NCBI GenBank assembly: GCA_021613535.1
Contig: CP075495.1
Coordinates: 5,022,001-5,086,000, forward strand
Direction: 5' to 3'
Length of the DNA: 64,000 nt
DNA from: Adineta vaga
Taxonomy: Eukaryota; Rotifera
In this document: piece after piece, positions 37,802 to 50,719 of the stretch
How the letters are laid out: the number at the start of each line of letters is the position of its first letter
How positions within the stretch are numbered: position 1 is the first letter of the stretch
Notes under the pieces: model-generated
The model's database searches: none
What the model was told of the DNA's origin: nothing
The model's input: only the letters and a program-made list of their open reading frames with translations
Program-made: the position numbers and the translations under genes

Positions 37802-40800
37802 TTATTTCGTTAATAAGGATGAATAGATTGCTGAGAGTGCTTGTTGAAAATCTGCATTGTTTTCATATGCAATAAGTTCATTGGATGATTGAAGTTTTTC
37901 ACGTGATGGAATTAAATTATATTTATCAAGATTTTCTTCTAGAAAACAAAACAATTCGTAAGAGATTATTCGACAAGAGAGAATATTCAGCAACTTACGT
38001 TTGATATAATCGAATAATTGACTGAGAAGTGTTTTGGCATTACATGATAATGGATCAACTGAATTACCTATTGGTTTAAGAGGATCAATGAGAAGTGCTT
38101 GAGCAAATATAAATAAACGAAGTTGATCAAAATCTGGATTAGTCTATCATATGAAAAAAATACAATATATATATATATATGAAATTCGAGATTGAAAATG
38201 AATAGAATAAAATCACAACTATAATTTGATAAGATTACATGGCTTTTCATCTAGATCTAGGAAGACGTTGTAGATTGTGTTCTTCTATTTTCTCAGAAGT
38301 GTAAACACCGGAAATAGAACGATGCATTTGACATTTCATGATATATGAAGAATCTGTTTCTAATGTATACACATACCATGTTCATTTTAGATTACTAATT
38401 ATCATGAGTAATGGAAATCTTTTCAGTTTAGATTAAAAGTCATGTCATTTACTTTTCTTTGTCTCTATTAAATTTTACAAATGAGATTAGAGATGATAGT
38501 TTTACCTCCATTTGAGAAAGAATTTTCAATGCACTACAATAACGTTGTAATAATGATTGAGATGTATTTTTCTTTAATACTAAATTCTAAAATGAAAACA
38601 TTTGACTTTATTTTTTCTTTTCTTTTTTATGAAGAAATTTCCAACTTTAATCATATCTTTTGAACTAATTAGTAATTGTTTTAATCGTTCATTTTCATCC
38701 AACTAGAAGACGTAAAAATCAAAATAATTATATGTTTTATTATAAACTAATTACTTACATTCGATAATAAATCAAGTCGTTGTTGACAAAGATTTTCTTC
38801 ATTTTCAATGAATCGTAAACGTAATTTAATTGCTTCAGCATTTCGAATTTCGTTATGACTACTTGCTAATAATGCAAATTTGCTGATAGCTAAAAGAGTC
38901 TATGAAAAAGAACAGAAGAATACATCAATGAAATACTTATATTAAAGAATTTACTTGACGTTTGCCAATTGTTTCAGGAACTAGTTGTAATGTTGATAAT
39001 GATGCCTAGAAATAAAGATATCTGATAAGTTTTAAAATTGAATCGATTGATTCGTCTTACATTTTCATAATCACGTTTTTTTATATCAACCATCCATGCA
39101 TATTCTGGTTTGGATTTTAAATAACGTTGAACAGATCTTAAATCAAAATATTCTTCTTGAAATAGAACAGATATTGCTGATTTTGATCGAAGATATTCAT
39201 CAAATATGATCATAAACTAAATAAATACAATGAAAAGAAAAGTTATAGATCAATAGATGTTTACTTTATCTCCAAATTGTTCAATATAAGTTCGTAATTG
39301 TTCAACATCTTTTAATTCATCACAGATTTCAATTAATGCTGGATAATCTTCAAATTCTTCAGCTAATTGTTTACCTTTGGGAAATTCTTTTAATTTAACT
39401 ACGAGACAAAGAAAAATCAGCGATAATTAAATGAGAAAAATCAAAATCAAATTTTACTAAAAATTTTTATTAATGAAGTTCGTGTTTGTTTATAATTAAT
39501 CCATGGTCTTTGTTCGCCACCATTATTTAAATCATTATCTGAATAAAGATCGCATATATACAAACGATATTCTTCAAGAATATGATAAATAAGACGAGAT
39601 ATCATTGTTATTAAACGTTCACGAACTTCACGTGATTCACATAATTCTAAAACTTGTTCGAAATGTTGAGTACACTAAATAAGAGAAGAAGAAAATAAAA
39701 TAATTCTTTATCCTATATTTGACATAACAAATACACTGAATCACAACTCTTGCAATTCAATATTCACGTATATAACTGTTGATTCATTGCATTAAATCTC
39801 AATTCAGTTAGTTCTGATCTTGCTTACATGAAGAATGTATAAATCATTAAGATTTTGTTCATATAAAATCCATGGTTGACAAATAATTGATTGTGTATAA
39901 GTTTCATCATCAATTGGATTCGATGATATAGCAGATTCTTGTTCATGTTCTTGACGATATATTTGTATACTATCAAATGCAATTAATAACAAACGTGTAG
40001 CTTCTTCGTACGATTGTATTTCAATTGTACGACTTGTTTCAATAACACCAAGAACTATAGTTGTTAATACTTCCGAAATATGTGAAATCTTAAGAATGAA
40101 AATTGTTTTTTTTTTGTATTATTTCTATAGACATTTTAGTTTACTTGATTTTGTCGAGATGTCGAACGATATGCTGCTTGTAAGTAAAGAGATTGTCTAG
40201 AAAGAAAAACAAAAACATGCATAGAAGACGAAATATTCCAAGAGGAAATAACAAACTGGCTTGCTTGAGCAAATGCTTTAGCACATTGTAATTTCTCACC
40301 AAATTGTTGTAAAATTTGTTTAGTACGATAAATTCCATTATTAAAATGTGCAACATAAAGCTAAGAAGAAAACAAATCGTATATTGCATATAGAAGTTTT
40401 CTATTTACTTTATTCCAAACACTAATTAATTTGAGAAAGGAAAAATAATAATTAAAAATATCTCCTTTTTTTCCTAATTGTCTTGTCAGATCATTTGTTT
40501 CTAAATTAAAATATTAACTAAACAATTTCTCGAACAATCTTTTATTTCGAACCTTGTAAAGATGGATCATCAATAATAAACATTCCAAATTGTACAATAA
40601 TATCATCTAATTGATTTGTATCGATTGTATTTATAAAACGTCGAAATAATTCAACTGCACCACCCTATTGTTTAAATTCTTTTATTATTGAAAACTAAAG
40701 AAATAATTTATTCTTACAGGATCATTTCGAATTAGAAAGGAATGAAATGAATTAATCATTGGTTGATACGGATCATTCGTTGTTGTTTTCGAAAGTAAAC

Positions 40801-42868
40801 TTCGAACAAAAATCAAATCTTATTTCATATTGTTTTTCTTTCTTTTTTTTTTACTTTGTCATTAAATCTTGACCACGAGGTGTGATTAAACCTTGTACAT
40901 GACAAAAAAGTAATAAACGCTGTGCACATAAACCACTTCCTAATATAGTTTCATCTATATTCGAAAAACTTGCACGAAGTAATACGGAATAATCAGGACC
41001 GGTATAAATAAAAGCATCCTTTTTTGTATGAACTAATATAGCCGGTTGATTTGGTACGGCAAATATTCTTACACGTGGTTTGACAATAATTTCATCTAAC
41101 TGTATATAAAAAAAGAGAATTGTACATAAAGAAATGTTGATGATGATAGAATATGAAAAATACTCGAATATTAAGATGATTTGCAAGAAAAACTATGGTA
41201 ACAAGTTGAACACCTGTATGATTTAATGAAAATATGCCTAATAAGAAGAAAAAAAGAAACGAAAGAATGAAGAAAGATTCATTTAAAATCATGCTTACCT
41301 AACATTAATCGGTAATCTTGTGTACTATGATGGATAGCAAGAACATAAATTGTTTCTCTAAAATAATTAAAATATCTCTCCATTATTTAGTTTAATCGTG
41401 AATTTCATACTGTGTAACACTCAATGAAATACATGAGACATTTCGATCATGTTCAATGGATTTCTAAATGAAAAGAATTTCTATTTTTTAGATAAGAATA
41501 TTTATCATCTACAAACATGATCTTTCATGGTTTCATTAGCAAATATCTCTTGAAGATCCAATGAATATACTAACTAAAATAAATAATAATTGTATTCATT
41601 TGAAATGAAGTAAAATAAGAAATACTTGAATATCATTTTCTGCTAAATACCAAAAGTATAAATGTTTATCGGTCAATGAAATTAAATCAACATTCATTGT
41701 GCTTGTAGTTTGTGTTGATGTATCATTTTTTAATGAATGCAAGTAACGAAGAATTTCATTATCTTTCATTTGACGACTGGTACCAAATAACATGGATTTA
41801 ATACCAAAACCAATGGATGAAAGTAAAGATGAAGATGTTGGACGAATGTACGCCTTATTTTTTTTCGAACATTATACATCGAAAAATTATGTTTAACCTT
41901 CAAACTCACCTTATTACATAGTGCATTACATGGAATGGTATATAATCTTCCTGAATATGAACCACAAACACAAATATCATCCTAGAAATGTTTATGTTTT
42001 AAGATTATTTATCTTTCGCAAATTACTTTGAAATGACATAATAGTTCAATTTGATCAAATTCTAATTTAACATCATAATAATCATTTGGACGAACAATCG
42101 TACGCCAATAACGAGCATAACCATCACAAGTAATAACTAAACATGAACAGGAATCATTATCATCAGCATTTATAGAAAATAATTCCATTAGATTCGCTTG
42201 TTGACCAAGTGCACATTCAGGTAATTTAAGTTCTTGATGAATAACTACATCCTGAATGTATAGTAGATGAATACACATATTTGTGTCACATATTGATATA
42301 CTTACAGTAATACGATTTGAACTAGAAGCAAGCCAAACATAAGCTGTTTGACCTGAGACAAGCCAACAATAACCATTACGAGAAAATCGAGCACTTAGTA
42401 AAGAAACATCTATTGAAAAGAGAACAATTTTAGTAAATAATCGTTTTTATATGATGAAATTTGTCGGATTCAAAGATCAAGATCAAGATCAGACACAGAG
42501 AGACTATAGAAAACTAGTTAGGAGACCTCGAGTTCACGCTAGAAAATCTCTCTTTATAATCTTTAAGTATTATCTACATTGTTATATTTTCATAAATAAT
42601 CTTAACATAAGAAAGATGATTCCTATCAATACAATATTTCTGTACAACCTGTCGTATGATTGAGTGCTCCACGAACAGATGCTGGTAACTTTGATGAATA
42701 TTGTTCGAATGGCGAATTGGCTGATGCTGATGATAACTGGAAACCAGCTGATATCATCGATCGTTGTCGAGATCTACAGATGACATATTATAGCAAACAA
42801 TAAGAAAAAGTTTCATTGTCATCTCACCGATCATTTAAAAATGAAAGATCATTTGTTGATAGATTCAT
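37802..42868 (-). CDS. NUP133: nucleoporin NUP133
   Basis: Multi-exon minus-strand gene. The proposed start at 42868 gives MNLSTNDLSFLNDR, spliced to SRQRSMISAGFQLSS; the stop TAA is 37802-37804. The N-terminal beta-propeller contains YSSKLPASVRGALNH, SARFSRNGYCWLVSGQTAYVW, VITCDGYARYWRTI, GFGIKSMLFGTSRQM and LYFWYLAENDIQ. These correspond to the SSLPVKVMEAL, GWAWLV and RYW motifs of animal Nup133. A middle exon (about 41100-40851) carries AFIYTGPDYSVLLRASFSN and GSGLCAQRLLLF. The C-terminal alpha-solenoid has YLKSKPEYAWMVDIKKRDYENA followed by a segment reading ETIGKRQTLLAISKFALLA, the typical Nup133 YEKA / KKTLLGLSKLAAL region. NUP133 is in the Y-complex scaffold of the nuclear pore. Introns are mostly 50-100 bp. 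Only part of the exons were translated in full. Confidence 0.88.
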
Positions 42869-42996
42869 ATCTTTATTTTTCTATCTGCAAATTTAAAAAA
42901 TATGCTTTATTTTTATTATCAATAGAAAAAAAAGGAAAGACAATCTTAGCACCGGTTAGATTTTTATTCTTTCGAAAAACGAAAAATGAAACTGTT

Positions 42997-43578
42997 TTAA
43001 AGCGATTGTTTTTGAATAGCATCAAAAACCATACGAAAATCTCCCATTAGACTAAATGTTGGATAAATAAATGTTGCTGGTTTGTTATTTTCAAAAAAGA
43101 AATGACCAATCCAAGCAAAACTATATCCCAGGAGAAGTGGTAACAAGACTTTTGTAAAGGATCGTGTAATTAATTTACCACCAAGAAAATAAACTATCAA
43201 AAATATACCCATTTCACCTAAACCATTCGATAAATGACGAAAGAATGGCATCACAGAATAAGCAGATAGACCACCAGCTAGTATAGGAAATAAAACCGTT
43301 GGATTCATTAACATGTAAAGTACGAAAAGTGTTGTACCAACATAATGCCATAATCGAGTTGATGTTTGACTATGTTCACGAATATAATGTGGATAGAATT
43401 GTTCGAATGTTTCATATGGTTTCTTTGATGATATGCTTTTTGAAAGATAATCATTCAATGGTGGTGAATTACGTGTTTGAATTATAACACTTGCTAGAAT
43501 AATAACAAGCGTACAAAATAGACCACCATACACTAATGAATGACTCTGTTGTTTATTGGCACGAGTTTTACTAGTCAT
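42997..43578 (-). CDS. DUF962 / Mpo1-like membrane protein
   Basis: Intronless 193-aa ORF from ATG 43576-43578 to the stop at 42997-42999. A hydrophobic N-terminal helix (YGGLFCTLVIILASVII) is followed by FEQFYPHYIREHSQT, RLWHYVGTTLFVLYML, a central pair of helices, and GYSFAWIGHFFFENNKPATF with YPTFSLMGDFRMV. These are the diagnostic blocks of the DUF962 family, including the histidines in REH, LWHYVG and WIGHF. Yeast Mpo1 of this family is an Fe(II) dioxygenase that shortens 2-hydroxy fatty acids in phytosphingosine breakdown at the ER. A similar role here is inferred from the conserved histidines. It lies 128 bp upstream of NUP133 on the same strand. The added N-terminal helix is longer than in the yeast protein. 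Confidence 0.88.
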   Translation of the reverse strand: MTSKTRANKQQSHSLVYGGLFCTLVIILASVIIQTRNSPPLNDYLSKSISSKKPYETFEQFYPHYIREHSQTSTRLWHYVGTTLFVLYMLMNPTVLFPILAGGLSAYSVMPFFRHLSNGLGEMGIFLIVYFLGGKLITRSFTKVLLPLLLGYSFAWIGHFFFENNKPATFIYPTFSLMGDFRMVFDAIQKQSL

Positions 43579-44207
43579 TGTTAATCTGAAAGATAATGAA
43601 TTTATTACTTTTTGTTTTTGACTCTATCAAGTCATTCAAAATTGGGTAAATCAAAAAAGACGTTTGTTCTTTCGCTCATATAAAATAACTAAATTGACAA
43701 TTTCATCTTGTCATCAAATCGTACGAAGTCATACTTTTATCATCGACCTTTGTTACTCGTTTAAAAACCTAAACGATAAATAGAAATATGTTGATATCTT
43801 ATCTTGAAAACTTCATGTGAAATCTGTTACTTAAAAAAATGAAGTTAATACTGAGCAAAGTTGAATCCACCAATCCATAATGTATCTGATATAAATACAA
43901 AGGAAACGACTTTCAACAGGTGTCGTTACCAATCATGACGAATAAATGCGGAAACTTCGGATTTTATCCGAAAGTTATGTGTACTGAAAAAAGTGAATGA
44001 GAAAGATGAACCATTCTAGAATGTCTACGCATCAAAATGAGCACGAGAAATTTTTCGATGAGCAACATTACTGATGATTTATTTTTGAATAAATTTTTGT
44101 GTTTGAATCTATCGGAATAACGGTCATCTGTAACCTCATGGATCTATAAGAGATCTATGATACATACACATATCAGCATTTTCATAATACATTATCAATA
44201 TCAAATA
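43579..44207. other. intergenic region
   Basis: About 630 bp upstream of the Mpo1-like gene. No coding or RNA feature was recognised. A predicted 5' UTR/promoter should be at its left end. Confidence 0.4.
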
Positions 44208-44465
44208 GGGTATGGATGTGAGTCAGGCTATACTCTTAAGCTACACCCATCCACACCCTCAGGAGGGAAAAAACCTGTATCCTCCTGAGGCATGATCTGG
44301 CCAATAACGACAATTTTTTCGATAACTCAGCCATTCCTCGAGAGATCATTCTGACCTTCGAACTAGACCGAGGTATTGATGAGACCATTATCCGCACCAA
44401 CTTTCAGCTCAATCGATTATAGTTTTGAAGAGTTATCGAATAAACGGCTGGATGGTTGGACATAC
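44208..44465. repeat. structured non-coding element with nested inverted repeats
   Basis: A roughly 260-bp block visibly richer in G+C than its flanks. It contains a perfect 10-bp inverted repeat CCTCAGGAGG / CCTCCTGAGG (44257-44266 and 44281-44290) with a 14-nt loop. An outer imperfect stem pairs GGGTATGGATG (about 44208-44218) with CATCCACACCC (about 44248-44258). A distant pair CGATAACTC / GAGTTATCG lies at about 44318-44326 and 44428-44436. No ORF or tRNA signature was found. A short non-autonomous mobile element, a SINE-like repeat or a structured RNA are all possible; copy number decides. Confidence 0.45.
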
Positions 44466-44700
44466 TGACCAATTCTAACAGTATAATCAGTTTTTGAGTA
44501 CACTAAAAACGTAATCTGTATTTCCGGTTATTCAATAGATAGAATTCGATTAAAATTGTATTGCCTTATAGAATACAAAAAAGCTAAGAATTCAAAATAT
44601 TGCACGATACGTTCATATCACAATACTCTAAAGAAAAGTAAATAATTTAATCACACAAATATGAACTAAGAGAAAAAGTTCATTGAATAAAAGTGATGAA

Positions 44701-47369
44701 TTATGGTGGTGAACATTTATTTCCTCGGCCATGTCGTTTTGTTGCTAGTTTTGTCTTTCGATAAATATCACTACTAAGTGGACTTTCTAATAAAGCTCGA
44801 ATAAATAATCCACCCATTACTGGTCGTGCACGAAAACCAAGAACATGACCATTTGCTGCATTATAAAAATCACTGAAAGGTACACGATCTGGTGATTCAT
44901 TAGCAAATTTATATAATTTTTCGAAGATTGCATCTTTTTCTTGTGGATTATCATTGAATGCAGCTACCCATGATGTCCAATCTGCTTTTGTTAAATTTGA
45001 ACGTGAATCAAGTGGAATACCGAAATCGAGCATTTTTGTCATATAATAACTTGATTCTAATCGAGCAGCATCCGATGGAAATAGATTTAACGATAAAATT
45101 GACTGATAAATCAAATTATATTTTTGTGACCATGTATTTGGTAAATCATATTGAAGACGATAGTTGTTTGTATCACGTGCAGTTTTCAACCAATAGTTCG
45201 CTTTTGAATTGAAAATTAAAATTTACAAAACAAAATTAAAAATTGATTCTTATTTGGATGACTTACCATGATTTTGTGCTTGATTCATGTATATGGTCGA
45301 ACGTTGAGTTTGACCAGTAGTATTCAAAAGAATTGCATAGGCACCTAAACCTAATATACCTTTCAATGCTAAATTGCAATTATGTGGTGATGGTCCTTCC
45401 TAGAATGAATACATATCGAAGTTTCACAGAAAACTAAAGTTACATACAAAATCATCGGTACAAAGTTGATTTCCTGGATCCGGTAATGTACTATTAAGAT
45501 ATTGTGCCCAAATTTCCATAACTTCCCAATATGGTTGAAGAAAATCAGTTTGATCCAACTTTTGAACAATACCAGCTAACATTAATAACATATTTGCTGA
45601 TTCTTCCATTGGCATTTGTTCTTGTTCTTCTGACAAAATATCACAAACTGACCAAGTTCCTCTAAAAACAAGACAATCAAGTTAGCTTTCAATTTGACAA
45701 CGAAATTTTTTCAATTTACAAATGATGCGGTGCCCATGGAAGATTATAATGAATATCAGTTTCATTATTTGCATAAGCAAGTACTGGTAAAACAACATCA
45801 CGCAACATTTCGGGATGTAGCCAAAGAAAGAATGGTGATGAAGGGAAAATAACATCAACTGTACTAACATCACCATCAGATGAGATTTCTTTCATATATA
45901 ATTGTGAACGATTTTGTTTCACTGACCATGTTCGTGTTAATGATCCAGTTATTTGTCGTGTTACAAGTGAACCAAGTAAAGAATAATGATCTCCACCGAT
46001 ATTACTTAATAATGATATTAATAATTCATTTGAATCGGTTATATCAGCCATATTTGATTCATAATATGAGGCAGCTTCAGTGACTAATGCTGTAACATTA
46101 TTATCGAAATCTGCACGCCAACAAGGTGGTTGCCATTCTTCGAAATATAACATTGAGTAGAGATCATCATAGAGAAAGATTAAATAATTGGATACAACTT
46201 TAGATGTGACTTGATCGAAATTAATAACAAATGCTGATGCAGGTGATTGATCATTAGCATGACGTGGTTTTCGCATATCATCACTAGGCATCGGTTGATG
46301 ATTAGCAAATGCTTGACGAAGATTATCACCGAAACCTTGATATCCATTCGTTGAACTTTTCTGAGCATTAACTAAATGTGCATATCCCCAATTATTTCGT
46401 TCTGCATCACCACGTATACCAAATGGAATTTGAGTATAAGCATTCATTGTTAAAATAGTTAGATCACCATCTATTCGACTCCAATAAACTTTTTCATTCT
46501 TATCATTAACACCAACCGTTGGACCTTCTTCAAAATAAACTCGAACATTATGCTTTTTTCCATCTATTGAACGAACATTAAATGTAATGTATGTAAATGG
46601 ATCTTCGATGGATGTTGGTTGACTAAATGTTAAAACTAATTCAACAGTATTTGTTGGGGTTGTGAATGTATAGATAGTACGCCATGGTTGAACAACTAAT
46701 TTATTTTGAATTAAAGCTGGAACTGCTGAGGGTGTTGTGCCAAGAAAACGATAAACTTGTGAATTATCGATATCGATTAAACCATGGAAAGGAACTGGTG
46801 CTCCACTCCAATGAACAGTGTCGGCATCAGTCAGATTATTGGCAAAAGACCAAACTAGAAAGGAAAGCAAATAGAAAATTGAAGGACATAGTTTAAAGAA
46901 AAAATGAACTCTGAAGTATTCTCTGATGCAAATATTGGAAACTTCTCAAAAGTATCAAAGGAAATTTTGTATGAAGCAGTCGACTGTTCTTTTTTTTCCT
47001 CCGTTATCGATTTTCGTATATGCGCTCTTGCGGCATCTGCCTTTCTTGATAATATCTTTATTCGTTTCGTATCTTATCAGTGATTCGAAATAAACAAAAA
47101 AGAATAGAAGCAAACTATTGGATAAAATCAAATAATCACCTATATAAAATCCGAAATATACTGTCTTTATCGTTAGTTATTTACTACCTCAATTTCAACG
47201 AAAAGGTATAGTTGTAACACATTTATTTTTTAATGATTATAGAGATGACTCACTTGATATATGAACTAAAGACGAACAATGGTACAGCCGGTGGACGAAA
47301 ATCACCTGGATCACCATTCGTTTTTGTTAGAACAAACGCAATAAAGAAAAAGAATAGTAATTGTTTCAT
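44701..47369 (-). CDS. secreted glutaminase A-like protein (DUF4964/5127/4965/1793 family)
   Basis: ATG at 47367-47369 begins a signal peptide (MKQLLFFFFIAFVLTKTNG) followed by DFRPPAVPLFVFSSYIK, the family's N-terminal block. The large exon (about 46870-45716) has VWSFANNLTDADTVHWSG, a beta-rich domain and YLIFLYDDLYSMLYFE-type strands, ending LPWAPHHLG. The following exons have MPMEESANMLLMLAG, QLCTDDF, HNCNLALKGILGLGAYA and a last exon with LKTARDTNNYRLQYD and WSQKYNLIYQ, ending GNKCSPP. These match fungal GtaA-type extracellular glutaminases in order. Substrate activity is inferred only. The exon 1/2 join is unclear: the acceptor that best fits the family (TTTCTAG before TTTGG) is out of phase by one base, while an in-phase acceptor at about 46911 adds about 19 hydrophobic residues. 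The gene is divergent from the WSB gene. Confidence 0.85.
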
Positions 47370-47599
47370 ACTACTTATTTAGAAAAAAAATGATATAATA
47401 TCTAAAAGAAAGTAAACATGTTATTATTTATTTACAAAATAGTGAGAATGAAAACGAAAGAAGAAATAAACACATGAAACTATATATAGATAATATTTTT
47501 ACAATCGTAACTTCTCAAAAGGTGTCACTTGATTCTTGTCTTTCAAACTTTATTTGTATTCTTTCTTATCATAATAGATTTATACTGTTCTATTTATTC

Positions 47600-49335
47600 A
47601 TGTCTAATCAAATAATTGGTATCAATTTTTCTATAAAAAATTTCTTTTTTAAATTATAGTTTCTTTTCTCTTAGTACAACCTGCTATTTTACCAGCGAAT
47701 CAATTGCTTCAACGACATTTGAATTCATCTGTTTTCTTAACCAACAATGTTTGGAAAATAGCCTTTTCACCATGCTCACAATATTTAGCTATTCCTAAAC
47801 AGGATATCTATGGTGGTAATTGTGTTTTAGTTCTTCGATGTTCAGATTGGAATACGAAGGATCTTAATAATACTGATTTATGTGTATATCAACGTTTCAA
47901 TTGTACATCAGCTATTTGGTCATTAGCATTTGGTCAACGAAGATTTGACTGGAATTCGTCATGTCAACCAACATTATTGAATCAAAATTTTCTAACAACA
48001 CCCAAAACACGACGAGAATTATTGAATCGACGTCGTTCAAGTGCATCATTTGTTAATCGTAGATATGATTTTACAAATAATTTGTTTCTAGCTGCTGGTT
48101 TAGCAGATGGAAAAATTAATATTTGGAATATTAACTCAGGAGAATTAACACTAATACTTAAAGATCATGGATCAACTGTATGTGGATTAGATTTTACGTC
48201 ATGTACAATGCAATTAGCAACATGTTCACATGATACAACGATTAAACTATGGGATTTACTTGATGATGGTAGGATATGAGAACTAACCATTTTTACTCAA
48301 CTTATTAGAGAATACTCATATAAGAAAAGTCTAATATCAATCTTAATTTTTGAACTTAATTCTATAAGTGGAATTTGTCTACTTCGATGATCAAACTTGA
48401 ATCTGTTTATATTTATATTAAATTTCTCTTCTGTTGTGTTTATTTATAATTTGAAGTAGACGCGATACACCAGTTAAAAAAGATGTATTTTATAGTGACA
48501 TCTTTTTTTTAAATTTTATTTTTCATCGTTTAGGAAATATGTATAAAACATTAAGTGAATGGACTCATGTCATTAATGCTGTCAAATGGTCACCTGATGA
48601 AACACTTTTATGTGCTGTAGGTCCATATGGACTAGTTGTTTTGTATGATACAACGTCATGGGAACAATTATATAAATTCGAAGGGCATTTACATAGTGTT
48701 GGAGATTGTGCTTTTTCTTCTGATAGGTATATTTCATGTTCATTTTCATGATTAATAATTTTTTTCGTTCAGTGCTCTGTTAGCAACAGCTTCCTATGAT
48801 ACACAAGTGATATTATGGTCGACAATAACTGGGGAAATTATCAAAATCTTTGCACATAAAATTCCTATGCCATTAAAAATCTATGCTGGTGGTGATAATG
48901 GTGCATTTGTACGATCGATTGCGATTACGAAATACAATCATATTTTAATTACTGCATGTGATGATAAGTAAAAACTTCAATATCAATTGTTTGTATAATA
49001 TATCAGCATTAATGTTTTGTTTTAGTAAGATACGATGGTTTCCTCTAACATCAAATCGATCATCACAAATGATCTATGAACGAACTGAAGCAAATATTCT
49101 TTGTGTTGCAATAACAACGAATGGAGAAACAATGGCAGTTAGTAATCGAAATGGTGAAGTACATCTCTTATCAACTCTTTCAACAGCAGGTATATGTCAA
49201 CCAATATTATTAAAATCTTTTTGTCGATTATTAATCAATCATTCTTGTGGCGCTCATCGAAAAGAAATCTTGAATTTACCTTTATCACAACATTTAATTA
49301 AATATCTTGTTTATCAAGATATTAAAATACGATAA
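47600..49335 (+). CDS. WD40-repeat and SOCS-box protein (WSB1/WSB2-like)
   Basis: Exons 47600-47618, 47675-48268, 48534-48726, 48773-48967 and 49026-49335, all joining in frame. The start MSNQIIVQPAIL is followed by the first blade (VWKIAFSPCSQYLAI). Later blades are NNLFLAAGLADGKINIWN, VCGLDFTSCTMQLATCSHD with IKLWD, INAVKWSPDETLLCAVG, LLATASYDTQVILW and ILCVAITTNGETMAVSNRNG. The C-terminus has LLKSFCRLLINHSC and LNLPLSQHLIKYLVY, a SOCS box, which in this family recruits Elongin B/C and Cullin 5. The protein is therefore probably a substrate receptor of an E3 ubiquitin ligase. Its 265-bp intron 2 is long for this region. Start support is moderate because exon 1 encodes only six residues. Confidence 0.9.
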
Positions 49336-49528
49336 ACGATATCGACAAATGTTTATTCTTCTTATTCTTTTTTGTCTTCGTGTATATAAGTTTTCAACGC
49401 TATTCTGTTTATTTTGTCGTCATTTCTCTACTGATACAGTGGAAGAATGTTAAAGACTATTGAAGTCAAAGATGTTAATATTATTTATAATAAAAACGAA
49501 CAAATACATGTTTGTTTGAAAAAAGAGA

Positions 49529-50394
49529 TTATAGTTCTATTGTTGGTACACGTAAAGATGAATCATGTCGTGAAATAATGAATAATTTACGTCCCTGACG
49601 ACAGGCGATTACACATGCAAATACATAACTAACAATGGATGTTAAAAGTAATCCATAGGCAAAACGATATAATATTGGATTACAATAATCAGTTCGATAT
49701 GCATATGTATATTGAACTTCAGTCCAAACTCTAAATACCCAAATACAACCAGTAATAAACCAGCCACAAAGAAAAACTAGGAAACAAATGAGAACGAGAA
49801 ACATACCACAAAGACCACAGCTAACTGGAAGACTAGGAGTTCGTACATCTTTGGCTTTTAACTGTGATGTTACGTATAATACTGATAGAACGAAAATAAT
49901 AGCTAATAAGATTGTCGAAAGTCCAGCAATACCAGCAACAAGTAGATAATGAGGTATGTACCAATTCATTGGACATTCATCAGCATAACGTCGACCAACA
50001 ATGAGTTGTAAAACTAAATATTTATTTTAAATGATGATCAGATAAATAGAAAATCAACACATATACACAACTTACTTGGAACAAGAGATACAATACCAGT
50101 AACAACTAGTACAAAAGTTGATCCAAAAAGAAGAGATCTCAATGAAGATTTGACATTTTTAACAGGCAGTGGTAATTTACTTGTTTTTGTTGGTTTTAAT
50201 CTTGTTAAATCTTTGTAGATAAGATTATTGCCTTCTGTTCCTATTGAATTTGTTATATCGTTACTAGAAATTTTTCCTACCGATGGTACCGAATTCAGAG
50301 TTAAAGGTTGCTCAGCAACAAGAACACTTGATTCAGTGTGTTTCTTTTCTACATGATTATTTGTTTGTTCGATAGTAGTAGTATTCGTCGACAT
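49529..50394 (-). CDS. TMEM272-like four-helix membrane protein
   Basis: Two exons, 50394-50076 and 50013-49529, joined in frame (LVP-ILQLIVGRRYADECP). The first about 90 residues are polar and probably cytosolic and disordered. The first helix is LLFGSTFVLVVTGIVSLV. The rest follows the TMEM272 pattern: CPMNWYIPHYLLVAGIAGL, a second long hydrophobic helix, GMFLVLICFLVFLCGWFITG followed by CIWVFRVWTEVQY, and YCNPILYRFAYGLLLTS. Family members are uncharacterised proteins often found as multicopy sets in invertebrates. No function is known. The C-terminal tail is short and basic (CRQGRKLFIISRHDSS). Confidence 0.75.
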
Positions 50395-50719
50395 TGTTTC
50401 GTAAGATTACAAAAGTGAACTACTTACGATCACAAACAAAATGAAGGCTATCGAGCAGATTTCGTTTTACTACAAATAAAGGGTAACAGTTTTTTTTCTT
50501 TTTCGTCGATGTACACTCAAGATCACTTTTTTTATTTACTTTCCTCTGTAAAACAGGTGGGCTTTTTTTTCTAGTAACAAATTCAATAAAACTTCAATTC
50601 TTTTTTTCCCTTGTAAAATGTCCTGTAAATAATAGTATGTTATGTCACGATGAATAGTTTTGAAAAATTTCTATGTTGGAAAGAAAATTTTCTTTTATTT
50701 AAATTGATTTTAAACTATG
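50395..50719. other. intergenic region
   Basis: About 325 bp of AT-rich sequence with T-tracts between two minus-strand genes. Nothing coding was seen. Confidence 0.5.
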
